DNA of 64,000 nucleotides from Sediminibacterium sp. GTDB taxonomy: Bacteria > Bacteroidota > Bacteroidia > Chitinophagales > Chitinophagaceae. Below are positions 1 through 9,900 of the stretch, piece after piece (positions within the stretch are counted from its first letter, which is position 1; every line of letters begins with the position of its first letter). The DNA is taken from the NCBI GenBank assembly GCA_016786865.1, contig JAEUVE010000011.1, positions 186,001-250,000 on the forward strand, in the 5' to 3' direction. A model generated the notes under the pieces. That model worked only from the letters and a program-made list of their open reading frames with translations. It had not been told where the DNA came from and searched no databases. Both the position numbers and the translations under genes were made by a program.

Positions 1-2
1 GC

Positions 3-1460
3 TCGCTGTTGTTGTGCACCGTATTTGCCATGGCGGCAGGAGAGCGTCCGGAACAACGTGCATACCACGAAGCCATCAACATCATCACTGCAGCCAAACA
101 GGCACTGGGCCCGGCAGACCGTACGGGGAATATTCAATCGCTCTATCTCCAATATAAGGGGCAAAAATATATGGACGGGCAGGGTAAAAAGTTTGGAACA
201 GTAACCGATGTGTTGCCTGTTGAAACAATCGTTGCAATGGATTTTAAATCGGGCAACCTGATGAATGAAACAGCAGATCGTTACAGGGGTGGTTACCTGT
301 TCCATTTCAGGACCGTATATACCGATACGGCCGGATTCAGCTTTGAAGTGCCGAAGATTCGTTTCTCCGGGATAAACCAATTACCGGTAAGTGGAAAGCA
401 GGCACTTCAGCAAAATGTTTTAAGGAATCTTCCCTTGTTCCTCTTCAATATGGCGCTGGAGAAAAAACAAACCCTTCGTTATCATGGTACGGTAAGGGAA
501 AATGGCAGCACCCTGCAGGTGGTTTCATTTGCTTTTTCTGCCAACCTGGTATTGGATATATATGTTGATCAACGTACCCGGATGCTGGTTAAATATACAC
601 TCAACAGTGATCACCCGGTTCATGGAGATCAAACCATCACCTGGGCCTTTTCAGATTATCGTTCCGTGGAAGGTGTTCTGTTTCCTTTTATTCGCACCTG
701 CAGCAACGGTGTTTCTTTGTTGAGAGCAGATACGCTTACAGAGATTAAATTGAATCAGGTCATAACTGATTCACTGTTTCAGCAACCATCCGGATATGGC
801 GCTCCTGTTGTGCTGCCAACCCGGATCAGGGAAATTGGTAAGAATATCTTTATGATCGAAGGACTGAATGGTTACAATCCGGTGTTCGTTGCATTTCGTG
901 ATTATATTGCAGTGATCGAAGCGGTCAACGGTTCGGACGAAGCCATCCGAATGATTCAGCAAAAATTCCCCGGAAAGCCCATCCGTTATCTGGCCCTTTC
1001 TCATTATCACGAGGATCATACAGCGGGCTTACCCTATTTTCTCAAAGCCGGAGCAGAAGTGATTACCACACCACAAAATACCGCCTATGTACAGGCGGTG
1101 AACCGGGCGGTACATTCCATACTGCCACTTCCTACGGAGAATCCCGTAAAAACAATTGAGGTGCGTACACTCAAAAAAATGACCGACGGAGAAACAGAGC
1201 TACAAATCATACCGTTTGGAGCAAACAGTCATACGGATGAAATGCTCCTGTTTTATTTTCCTAAAGAACAACTGGTGTATCAGGCAGATTTGCTGATCTC
1301 CACCGATCAGGGAGAACTGGCCCGGCCATTAATTCCGCTGAACTACGAGCTCTACCGGTTTATACAGGAGCACCAATTGCGGGTAAAAACCATTTATGGT
1401 ACCCATTGGAAGGAAGTAAGCTACGCAAAGCTGGAAGCAGCGGTTAATGCAGCAGGCTAA
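3..1460 (+). CDS. MBL-fold metallo-hydrolase, exported, 5' end cut by window
   Basis: The frame is open from the window edge, so the true start lies upstream. The first visible residues (LLLCTVFAMAAG) look like the end of a signal peptide, which suggests a periplasmic or surface protein. The C-terminal half is a metallo-beta-lactamase fold. Counting from the TTG at position 9, the HxHxDH zinc motif is SHYHEDH at about 331-337, with further likely ligands H408 (NSHTDE), D427 (YQADLL) and H466 (GTHW). The first roughly 270 residues match no domain I recognise and may bind the substrate. The family covers hydrolases of many ester and amide substrates, so the substrate is not predictable. The stop codon overlaps that of the convergent gene (CTAA at 1457-1460). 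Confidence 0.85.
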   Translation, partial: SLLLCTVFAMAAGERPEQRAYHEAINIITAAKQALGPADRTGNIQSLYLQYKGQKYMDGQGKKFGTVTDVLPVETIVAMDFKSGNLMNETADRYRGGYLFHFRTVYTDTAGFSFEVPKIRFSGINQLPVSGKQALQQNVLRNLPLFLFNMALEKKQTLRYHGTVRENGSTLQVVSFAFSANLVLDIYVDQRTRMLVKYTLNSDHPVHGDQTITWAFSDYRSVEGVLFPFIRTCSNGVSLLRADTLTEIKLNQVITDSLFQQPSGYGAPVVLPTRIREIGKNIFMIEGLNGYNPVFVAFRDYIAVIEAVNGSDEAIRMIQQKFPGKPIRYLALSHYHEDHTAGLPYFLKAGAEVITTPQNTAYVQAVNRAVHSILPLPTENPVKTIEVRTLKKMTDGETELQIIPFGANSHTDEMLLFYFPKEQLVYQADLLISTDQGELARPLIPLNYELYRFIQEHQLRVKTIYGTHWKEVSYAKLEAAVNAAG

Positions 1461-2755
1461 TTGTCTACCGTTGTAATGACCGGTCGGGTATCTTTTTTGT
1501 TGCGTTGATCGTAATGAATGCCCCATCCATCCAGTTTGGGCCGATGGGTTCGCTTGCGGGTTAATTCATGTTGGTAAATGGTTTTCCCCAATTCAAGCAG
1601 AAACGGCCATCCCGTGGTTTCGTAATCGTATTTTCCGTCGTTCACCACTCCGTCGCTGTTCACATATACGGTTGCTGCGAGCATGTATTCTATGTTGTTT
1701 TTGGTATCAACCACATAGGAAACATCGGTCAGGAATCCGTATGCCCATCCTACTTTATTGAATACGCGAACATGTTCCGGCATTTTTTTGGTACTGTCGC
1801 GGAAAAAGAACTTTACATAACTGTCGTAAAACACCGTGTCGTTGTATTTGGGAAAATCTGTTTCGGAAGGGTACTGCGATAAATACTTTAAAAGGAAATC
1901 GCGGTCGTTGTTGGTGATGTTGAACCGCTGATGAGCGGGAACGGAACCGGGGAATAAAACCGATTGCAGTATCTGTTGAAAATCTCCCAGTGAAATATTG
2001 TTGTGCCTGGTGAAATTGAACGGTTCGGGGATGATGCTGTCGTATTTGTTCATGTAGGCTTTACCGATTTTGATCTCCTGGTTAAAAGGAAGCGAGTCTT
2101 TGTTATAAGCGCCCGGTTGCTGATAGATCACCTGGCCTTTTTCGTTGATGAAACGAAATGGGTTGGTATGTCTGTTTTGCTCTTCGGAATAGCCCATGAA
2201 CTGCCGGCTGATGATGGCTGTAGGGTAGCCTTTCTGGTGCAGGGAACGATTGATGGCTTCCTGCCCCAGAAACTGGTACATGCGGTTGTAAGGATCGTTT
2301 TCGCTGATGAGTAAAGCTCTTTTGATATAATGCGCAATGCTGGGAAGTCCGTTGGCGCTGGTGGAATCTTTGTGGGCAATCACCTGGCCGGGATAGCTGC
2401 TGTCTATTAGCAGGCTGGTGTATTTATTTACCCCCGGAATGCGGAGTTGGTTTAGTTTTTCGAGCGATAAAAAAGCCAGGGGCATTTTTACTACCGAAGC
2501 AGGGTTGAAATACAATTGGGGATCGTAATTAAAATAGGAATGTTCAAAGGAGGGGATTCCCTTTTGATTTCTGTTGATGCGGGTGTAGATGATCTGGCAA
2601 CGGTAGGAAGATGGGTCCCGTACAATCTGTTGCATTACGGGATGGTTGCTGGTCCGCAGCAATCCGAGCAGTTCCTGATCTGTTTTGCTTTGGGCCTGTG
2701 CAGTTACAACCAGCAGGCAGGTTAGAACTGTTAATAAAACATAAAATTTTCTCAT
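1457..2755 (-). CDS. Class A beta-lactamase-like serine hydrolase, exported
   Basis: A 432-residue protein with a signal peptide ending near AQAQ (residues 18-22). It carries the three active-site signatures of the penicillin-binding-protein/class A beta-lactamase fold: S87-V-V-K90 as the SxxK nucleophile motif, S151-E-N153 in the place of SDN, and KVG (in FNKVGWAYG) in the place of KTG. It is much longer than a classical class A enzyme (about 290 residues), and the third motif is not the canonical KTG, so an esterase or peptidase role is as likely as beta-lactam resistance. An upstream in-frame start (2770) lies ahead of a -7 element at 2760-2767. ATG 2755 sits four bases after that element and is chosen for that reason. 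Confidence 0.8.
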   Translation of the reverse strand: MRKFYVLLTVLTCLLVVTAQAQSKTDQELLGLLRTSNHPVMQQIVRDPSSYRCQIIYTRINRNQKGIPSFEHSYFNYDPQLYFNPASVVKMPLAFLSLEKLNQLRIPGVNKYTSLLIDSSYPGQVIAHKDSTSANGLPSIAHYIKRALLISENDPYNRMYQFLGQEAINRSLHQKGYPTAIISRQFMGYSEEQNRHTNPFRFINEKGQVIYQQPGAYNKDSLPFNQEIKIGKAYMNKYDSIIPEPFNFTRHNNISLGDFQQILQSVLFPGSVPAHQRFNITNNDRDFLLKYLSQYPSETDFPKYNDTVFYDSYVKFFFRDSTKKMPEHVRVFNKVGWAYGFLTDVSYVVDTKNNIEYMLAATVYVNSDGVVNDGKYDYETTGWPFLLELGKTIYQHELTRKRTHRPKLDGWGIHYDQRNKKDTRPVITTVDN

Positions 2756-2759
2756 CTGC

Positions 2760-2767
2760 CTAAGATA
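2760..2767 (-). promoter_or_regulatory. -7 element four bases before a start codon
   Basis: Reading on the minus strand, TATCTTAG (5 of 6 fixed positions of TAnnTTTG) is followed by GCAG and then the ATG of the beta-lactamase-like gene. This spacing would place transcription start at or next to the start codon. Confidence 0.45.
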
Positions 2768-2833
2768 CAATTTTCCGGCCTTTATTTTTTGGCATCATAT
2801 TTGGCTTATACAGGGTAACCAAATCGGTCAGAT

Positions 2834-3367
2834 ATGAAAAAGATCATCTTCGCAGGTTTTTTCCTGCTCAGCGTAGTTGCAACAGAGCAGTTGGGTGCAC
2901 AGGTTAGCGTAAATGTAAACATCGGTAAACAGCCTGCCTGGGGACCGGTTGGGTACGACTATGTAGATTATTATTACCTGCCCGACTACCAGGTGTATTA
3001 CCATGTACCTCGTCAACAGTTTATATATCTCAGCGGAAACCAATGGGTTTTTGCGGCAACGCTTCCTTCCAGGTTTGGAAGGGTCGATTTATTCAATACC
3101 TATAAAGTAGTGATTAATCAGCCAAGACCGTATCTGCATCACCACGATTATTATGTACGTTACGATCGGGGTCGTGGATGGAGTCCACAGCCACAGATCA
3201 TTATTCGCGACAGATATAACGAAAGATACAACGACAGATACTACCGGGACGATCATGACCGGAACGATAACGGCAGGGGCAATGCTTACGGGCACTATAA
3301 AGGCAACCGGGGTCATGGAAACCGGGGCGAAGGCAGGGGCCATGGTAAGCACGGCGACCGGGATTAA
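2834..3367 (+). CDS. Small exported protein with Arg/Asp/His/Gly-rich tail, unknown function
   Basis: A 177-residue protein with a signal peptide (MKKIIFAGFFLLSVVATEQLGAQ). The middle part is rich in tyrosine and aromatics (YDYVDYYYLPDYQVYYHVP) and contains a short FIYLSGNQWVFAATLP segment. The last 60 residues are low complexity, alternating Arg/Asp/Tyr/Asn and then Gly/His/Arg (GNRGHGNRGEGRGHGKHG). Similar small secreted proteins with charged tails are common in Bacteroidota and have no assigned role. The His/Asp richness could bind metal, which is only a guess. A -7-like CATATTTG lies at 2796-2803. Confidence 0.75.
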   Translation: MKKIIFAGFFLLSVVATEQLGAQVSVNVNIGKQPAWGPVGYDYVDYYYLPDYQVYYHVPRQQFIYLSGNQWVFAATLPSRFGRVDLFNTYKVVINQPRPYLHHHDYYVRYDRGRGWSPQPQIIIRDRYNERYNDRYYRDDHDRNDNGRGNAYGHYKGNRGHGNRGEGRGHGKHGDRD

Positions 3368-3433
3368 ATAAACAACCCCGTTTTTACTAAAAAACATACG
3401 CCAATATAATAGCAGGAACTAATCGTACCTTTA

Positions 3434-3458
3434 GGGGGAACCGATTGGTTCCTTTTTT
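3434..3458 (+). terminator. Possible intrinsic terminator
   Basis: GGAACC (3437-3442), loop GATT and GGTTCC (3447-3452) form a perfect 6-bp stem followed by six T. The stem can extend by G-T pairs at its base. It would end the transcript of the small secreted protein and lies just before the NIPSNAP start. Confidence 0.5.
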
Positions 3459-3476
3459 ATGCCCAAACAAATCATC

Positions 3477-4253
3477 ATGAAATACTTTTTGTTGCTGTTC
3501 TCCTTTGTTGGCAGTTTTGCTACAGCCACCGCACAAAAAACAACGGAGAGGGATTACTATCTCGTTAAAGTGTATCACTGCAATACTCCTCAGCAGATCA
3601 CGCAGATAGAACAGTACCTCGGAAAGGAACTGATTCCTTTTTTACACCGGAACGGAGTGCCTAAAGTAGGGGCATTTTTACCGCTCGCAAACGATACCGC
3701 TGCCGACAAGCAATTGTTGGTATGGATTCCATTGTTGTCGCTGGATCAGCTGGCAAGGATCGAACACCAATTTGGAAAGATAAATCCGCTTACAGATAAC
3801 GCCCTGTTGCAGCCAGCAGCTGCAGACGGTACCGTTCCCTACAACCGGATCGAAACCATGTTGTCCGAAGCATTTTCGTTTCATAAAAAATACAATACAG
3901 CAGCCAGTTTTAAGCCGTCTCCCGAAGCCGTATATGAGTTCAGAAGTTATGAGAGCAGTACCGAAAACCTGCACCTGCGCAAAGTGCACATGTTTAACCA
4001 GGGAGGTGAAATTGACTTGTTTAAAAAACTGGACTTCAACGCGGTTTTCTATGGCCGGGTAATTGTTGGTGCGCAAATGCCCAACCTGATCTATATGACC
4101 CGGTTCCGCAATATGGCCGATCGTGATGCGCACTGGAACAGCTTTGGCAATTCCCCGGAGTGGAAGGCCATGTCTTCGCTTCCTGTATACAGCAATACGG
4201 TATCCAAACATGTGGTGATCCTGATGCGGGCATCTGTGAGCAGTGAGTTTTAA
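3477..4253 (+). CDS. NIPSNAP family protein, exported
   Basis: The protein has 258 residues from ATG 3477. An upstream in-frame ATG at 3459 would add six residues ahead of the signal peptide MKYFLLLFSFVGSFATATAQ. The C-terminal half carries a NIPSNAP domain: VYEFRSYES, LRKVHMF, a variable linker, then LIYMTRFRNMADRDAHWNSF and a WKAM segment. The N-terminal half (DYYLVKVYHC...) resembles a second, diverged ferredoxin-like copy, as often seen in bacterial NIPSNAP proteins. The family has no settled biochemical activity. A hairpin-plus-T tract (3434-3458) separates it from the gene upstream, and the TPR gene follows after 29 bp. Confidence 0.8.
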   Translation: MKYFLLLFSFVGSFATATAQKTTERDYYLVKVYHCNTPQQITQIEQYLGKELIPFLHRNGVPKVGAFLPLANDTAADKQLLVWIPLLSLDQLARIEHQFGKINPLTDNALLQPAAADGTVPYNRIETMLSEAFSFHKKYNTAASFKPSPEAVYEFRSYESSTENLHLRKVHMFNQGGEIDLFKKLDFNAVFYGRVIVGAQMPNLIYMTRFRNMADRDAHWNSFGNSPEWKAMSSLPVYSNTVSKHVVILMRASVSSEF

Positions 4254-4282
4254 TTATCTTGTGCCCAATTGAGCAAATAACT

Positions 4283-6025
4283 ATGGTCTGTTTTTTTAGA
4301 AAATCCCTTGCAGGAATTGTACTGGTAATTGGAATGTTTTCTCTGCAGGCCCAGGCACAGGATGCCGGCATCCTGGTGAAGCGCGGACAACAAAAAATGG
4401 CGACTAAAGATTATAAGGGCGCTGTACAGGATTTTACAGAAGCATTGGAGCTGTTGCCCGAGGAGGTGAATCTGTATGTAAACAGATCGCTGGCCAAACA
4501 GCAACTGAAAAATTATGCAGGCGCAGAAGAGGATCTGGGTTTTGCCATTGAAATTGATTCTGCCAATGCAGATCTTTTTTTTAAAAGAGGGATTGTAAAA
4601 GGGCTCATGAACAATGTTGCAGGTGCTATTGAAGATTATTCCATTTCAATTGGCCTGAACCCGAACAATGCCAATGTGTACTTCAACAGAGGTATAGAAA
4701 AGGAACGGCTAAAAAAACCGGAAGCTGCGCTGGAAGATTATAATAAGGCGCTGGCACTTAATCCCAAATACGGAGACGTATATTTTAACCGCGGCGTGGT
4801 GCGTGCAGCACTCGACGACAAAGACGGGGCCATGCAGGATTACAGCAAGGCGCTCATCTACAATCCCAAAAATGCGAGTGCTTATTTTAACAGGGCCATC
4901 CAGAAGTCGGATTTCCAGGATTTTGCCGGCGCCCTTTCTGATTACAACAATGCCATCCGGCTTTCTCCTGGTTTTGTCAGCGCCTGGTTCAACAGGGGTT
5001 ATGTAAAAACCAGGCTGAACAATATGCAGGGGGCGCTTGCCGATTTCAATAAGGCCATACAGCTGGAACCGGCAGCAGATATTTATTACAGCAGGGGCAT
5101 AGTAAAAGCAGCATTGAAAGACCACAAGGGAGCCATACAGGATTACAACAAGGTAATTGCACTCGATTCCAGTATCGAAAATGTTTTCTTCAACCGGGCG
5201 TTGAGCAAGATGCAGCTCAATGATTTTGCCGGTGCCATACCAGATCTTGATCAGGCCTTGCAGGAAAGTCAGGCCAATTCAGATATATATTATAACCGGG
5301 GCGTAGCCAAAAGAAACCTGCAGCAATACCAACCAGCTGCGTCGGATTTTGATAAAGCCATTGTGCTAAAGCCCAAAAACAGTGATTTGTATGTGAACAG
5401 GGGTTTGGTAAAAATAGTTCTGGGAGATACCCTGGGTGCTATTAAGGATTTCAGTAAAGCAATTGATCTGGATCCCAGGAACAGCGGGGCCTGGTTTAAC
5501 AGAGGCATTCAGTACGGGCACCTTAAATTATACTCGCAGGCACTGGAAGATTACAATGCGGTGCTGGCCATTCGTCCGGGCTATGCCGATGTGTATTTCA
5601 ACAGGGGGGTGATCAAGGCCACCCTAAAAGATAATCAGGGCGCCATAGCCGATTATACAGCTGCTATCCGTTATCAGCCGGGCCTGGGTGCAGCTTATTA
5701 CAACCGCGGAATAGAGCGGGCAGCTTTACAATCTTATCAGGCGGCACTGGCAGACTTTAACAGGGCTGTTCAATTGCTGGAAGCAAAACCAGACTTGTAT
5801 TTCAACCGTGCATTGGTAAAGGGAAACCTAAAACAGTATGCAGCGGCACTGGCAGATTACAACAAAGCCCTGCAACTGGATCCTGCCAATGCAGACCTCT
5901 TGCTGAACAGGGGAATTACCAGGGCAATCCTGAAAGATAAGGCCGGAGCCTGTTCAGACCTGCAGAAGGCCAAAGACCTGGGTAATCCGCAGGCAGATGC
6001 AGAGTTGCTTAAATCCTGTCAGTAA
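4283..6025 (+). CDS. Tetratricopeptide-repeat protein, about 16 repeats, exported
   Basis: The protein has 580 residues from ATG 4283, opening with a signal peptide (FFRKSLAGIVLVIGMF...QAQAQ). The rest is almost entirely TPR units of 34 residues with the pattern AxxDYNKAIxLxPxxxDxYFNRGxxK, about 16 in a row from residue 35 to the end. The units are very alike, as in Sel1-free, TPR-only scaffold proteins. A superhelix of this length normally presents a protein-binding groove, here in the periplasm or at the surface. There is no catalytic domain, so partners and role cannot be inferred. A TTG start 24 bases upstream is less likely because it would extend the n-region of the signal peptide. Confidence 0.85.
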   Translation: MVCFFRKSLAGIVLVIGMFSLQAQAQDAGILVKRGQQKMATKDYKGAVQDFTEALELLPEEVNLYVNRSLAKQQLKNYAGAEEDLGFAIEIDSANADLFFKRGIVKGLMNNVAGAIEDYSISIGLNPNNANVYFNRGIEKERLKKPEAALEDYNKALALNPKYGDVYFNRGVVRAALDDKDGAMQDYSKALIYNPKNASAYFNRAIQKSDFQDFAGALSDYNNAIRLSPGFVSAWFNRGYVKTRLNNMQGALADFNKAIQLEPAADIYYSRGIVKAALKDHKGAIQDYNKVIALDSSIENVFFNRALSKMQLNDFAGAIPDLDQALQESQANSDIYYNRGVAKRNLQQYQPAASDFDKAIVLKPKNSDLYVNRGLVKIVLGDTLGAIKDFSKAIDLDPRNSGAWFNRGIQYGHLKLYSQALEDYNAVLAIRPGYADVYFNRGVIKATLKDNQGAIADYTAAIRYQPGLGAAYYNRGIERAALQSYQAALADFNRAVQLLEAKPDLYFNRALVKGNLKQYAAALADYNKALQLDPANADLLLNRGITRAILKDKAGACSDLQKAKDLGNPQADAELLKSCQ

Positions 6026-6141
6026 ACCTTTCAAAAAATATTTTCTGCCGTTTACAAGAATTGTATTTTTTCTATTTTATTCTGTAATATATTGTACACA
6101 ACAGCTACCAATGGGTAGTTTCAAAGACTAAACCAACTATT

Positions 6142-6840
6142 ATGAAAAGAGGAATCCTGTTTTTTGCACTGCTGCTGGCAGGAGCAACTGTATCTGCTCA
6201 AACTGCAGATGAAATCATCAATAAATACGTGTCTGCTATCGGCGGGGCCGATAAATGGGCAAAAGTTCAGTCCATCAAAGTAGAAGGTCAGGTAGAGGTA
6301 CAGGGCCTGGCAATTCCGTTTACCATGCAGGGACTGCAGGGAAAAGGGGTTCGGGTAGATGCAGAATTTCAGGGGAATAAAATCATCGATATTGTTACCC
6401 CAACCAATGGATGGGGACAGAACCCGCTGGCGGGAAAAGCAAGTCTCAGCCCCATTTCTGCAGAAGAATTGAAAGTGAAACTGGATGACCTGGATATACA
6501 GGATGCATTTGTAGATTATAAAACCAAAGGCTCAACGGTAGAGTTCCTGGGCAAGGATGAGGAAGACGGTAATGAGTATCTCAAGGTAAAACTGACCACT
6601 AAGAACAACAACGAAAAAACATTTTTCTTTGATCCCAAAACTTACCTGGTATACAAAATGGAAGTGATTATGAAGCAACAGGGTCAGGAAATAAAATCTG
6701 CGGTTAAATACCTCGATTATCAAACTACCGACTTTGGTATTAAAATGCCGTTTAAACAAGATCAGGGAATGATGCTGATGGTGAACAAAAAAGTGACCAT
6801 CAACCCTGCCATCGATGAGGCAATCTTTAAAGGAAATTAG
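6142..6840 (+). CDS. LolA-like outer-membrane lipoprotein-sorting family protein
   Basis: A 232-residue protein with a signal peptide (MKRGILFFALLLAGATVSAQ). It begins with TADEIINKYVSAIGG, the opening common to Bacteroidota proteins with a LolA/LolB-like half-barrel, followed by alternating beta segments (KVEGQVEVQG, GVRVDAEFQG, KTFFFDPKTYLVYKM, AVKYLDYQTTDFGIKMPF). The fold binds acyl chains in its characterised members. Whether this one sorts lipoproteins is not known, and many Bacteroidota paralogues sit beside peptidases instead. A strong terminator follows at 6859-6907. Confidence 0.75.
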   Translation: MKRGILFFALLLAGATVSAQTADEIINKYVSAIGGADKWAKVQSIKVEGQVEVQGLAIPFTMQGLQGKGVRVDAEFQGNKIIDIVTPTNGWGQNPLAGKASLSPISAEELKVKLDDLDIQDAFVDYKTKGSTVEFLGKDEEDGNEYLKVKLTTKNNNEKTFFFDPKTYLVYKMEVIMKQQGQEIKSAVKYLDYQTTDFGIKMPFKQDQGMMLMVNKKVTINPAIDEAIFKGN

Positions 6841-6858
6841 TTTTCATAAACATGCGGT

Positions 6859-6907
6859 AACTGCTCTTTGTACCAGTCTGTTTGCCGGTACGGGGAGCAG
6901 TTTTTTT
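6859..6907 (+). terminator. Intrinsic terminator
   Basis: AACTGCTC (6859-6866) pairs perfectly with GAGCAGTT (6895-6902). An inner GTACC/GGTAC pair extends the hairpin, and a run of T follows to 6907. It ends the LolA-like gene and separates it from the BNR-repeat gene. Confidence 0.8.
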
Positions 6908-6924
6908 ATCCTACAATTCATCAT

Positions 6925-9900
6925 ATGCACATAAGAATAAGACTGGCAATGTTGCTGCTGATTGCAGCGGTAACAGCCACTGCACAAACCAGCCTGAACT
7001 CATCGTATTTTCAGGTGATGAGCGCCCGGGCGCTGGGACCTTCTACCATGAGCGGCAGAATTACCGCCATTGAAGGAATAACCACCGATGGTCAGATCAA
7101 CCTCTACGTGGGTACAGCCGGAGGCGGTATCTGGAAAAGCCAGAACGGCGGTCTGTCGTTCAGTCCGCTGTTCGATAAATATTGTCAATCCATCGGAGCG
7201 CTGGCATTGGAACCGGGAAATGCCAAAGTGGTATATGCCGGAACGGGCGAAAGCAATACCCGGAATTCGGTGTCCATCGGGGATGGCCTGTACAAAACCA
7301 CCGACGGGGGAAACAACTGGCAAAAACTGGGGCTGGACAGTACCGAGCGCATCAGTAAAATTGTAGTGGATCCGGTTAATAAGAAGAATGTATATGTAGC
7401 TGCTCCCGGCCCACTGTGGAAATCCTCTCCGCACAGAGGCTTGTACAAAACCACCGATGGTGGAAAAACCTGGAACAAGATTTTGTATGTGAATGAAGAA
7501 ACCGGATGTGCAGATATCGCCATGCATCCGCAACAACCAGAAACCCTGTTTGCATCTGTATGGCAGTTCAGAAGAAAGCCCTATGCATTTGTTTCGGGTG
7601 GCAGTGGAAGTGGTTTGTATAAAACCACCGATGGCGGAAAAACCTGGAATAAAATCACGAAGGGATTGCCGGAGGGAGATTTAGGCAGAATTGTGATTAC
7701 CATCAATCCTTCCAAACCATCCGAGATACTGGCTATTGTAGAAGCCAAAAATCCCGGTTTGTATATTTCCACCGATGAAGGAGCCAGCTGGCAAAAACTG
7801 GCTTCCACAGAAAACATTACTGCCAGGCCTTTTTATTTCAGTACACTGGTGTACGATCCAAAAGACCCCAAGCGGGTGTATCGTCCTGCGTTTGATTTTG
7901 CTTATTCCAACGATGGAGGATACTCCTGGAACAATTCCATCATTGGCGGGGTTGCGCCGCATGCCGATCACCATGCATTGTGGGTGAATCCGCTGAACAC
8001 CGATATGCTGTACCTGGGAACCGATGGCGGTGTTTATTTTAGTATGAACCGGGGAAGCACCTGGCAATTTCTCAACAATCTGCCGGTAGGACAATTTTAT
8101 CATGTAAGTACAGACCTGCAAACGCCGTATAATATTTACGGAGGGTTACAAGACAATAACAACTGGATGGCGCCGAGTTCGGCTCCCGGAGGTGTAACAG
8201 CTGCAGACTGGAAGGGTTTGGGTGGAGGAGATGGTTTTTGGGTACAGCCCGATCCGGTTATTCCGGAAATTGTTTACGCAGAGTCGCAGGGGGGTGAAGC
8301 TTACAGAATCGACCGCAGAACAGGATTGTCTTTTGGCATTAAACCCAAAAAATTATCCGGAGATGAAGACCATCGCTGGAACTGGAATACACCTATCGTA
8401 ACCGGTAAGTCTGCCATAAAGGGAAAGGATGGAAAGCCATTGAGCAATCTGTATATGGGCGCTCAATATGTTTTTCGTTCCAGGGATCATGGCCGGAACT
8501 GGGAGCGGATTTCACCAGACCTGACCACCAATAACAAAAGCAAACAAAACCAGGCCGAGAACAGTGGCAGTATCACGGGCGATAATACCAGTGCCGAAAA
8601 CCATTGCACCATTTTTACCATAACACAGGATCCGCGCAATGAACAGATCATCTGGGCAGGAACCGATGATGGTAATTTGCAGGTAACCCGCAATGGTGGA
8701 AAAACATGGGAGAACAAAGCGCCGGCCATCTGGAAAACCGGCGTACCGGAACATGCATGGGTCAGCAGTATAGAATTGTCTGTACTGAATCCGCAGCGCA
8801 TATTGGTAACGCTGGATCACCATATGTATGGAGACAACAACACGTATGCAGTGGTGAGTAATGATGGAGGTAATACCTGGAAAAGATTCAGCTCGCCGGA
8901 GTTTACCGGATTTGCACATATTATCCGGGAAGATATAAAGGATGAAAGATTGTTGTTTCTTGGAACAGAAATGGGATTGTTTATTTCGATGGATGCCGGG
9001 ACCACATGGATGCGGAGTAAGTACCAGAATATGCCCTGGTACAACCTCGTGCGCGATATTAAAATTCATCCGGTAACGCAGGACCTGATTATTGCTTCGC
9101 ACGGAAGAGGAATATACATCATCGATAACCTGCAGCCATTGCGGGAACTCATCCGGACCGATGTTAACAAAAACGCTATTTTGTTTCCGGTACAGAACTA
9201 CACGTATGATTTTGCACAACAGTATCCGCAATCCGCATCTAATCTTACCGGATGGGTGGGAGAGAATAAAGTGTTGTTGCCGGCAATCTATTATTACCTG
9301 AAACAGCGCAGCAATGATGCAGTAAAGATTGAAGTGTATGATGCGGCTAATCGGAAGATCCGTGATTTTAACGGAACAGGTTTAAAAGGACTGAATAAAG
9401 TATACTGGTCGTTGAATGTGAATCCGCCCAAAGTAGCCCTTGGGGGATATATTGCACAATCCACTGTACAGTATTCCGGATTTGTAAGTCCGCGGGTGCC
9501 AGTTGGAAAATACAAAGTGGTGGTAAGGGCCGACGGTCAGCAATACGAACAAACCTTTGAGGTAAAGCCAAATCCTGAAAAAGGAATAACCACTCAATCT
9601 GTGGAGCAACTGTATCAGCAGGGAATGCGATTGCACCGCCTGCACGAAAAATTATTTGTGCTGGTGGATTCACTGGATCAAAAAATTGCCGCACTAACTC
9701 AGCCGGCCAGAACAGATTCAGTTGCCAATGGCAGGCTGCAGCAGTTACAGGCATTGAAAGGAGAAATAGTAGAGCTGAACCGCAAATCTATTTTCTTTGA
9801 TGAGTTTAAATTCCGCAGAAAAATCAGCGATTTGTATGTGGAAGTCGTGATGGGTATTGAACCCTTGTCTGCGAAGCAGGAGCAGGGCATCAGCCTGCTC

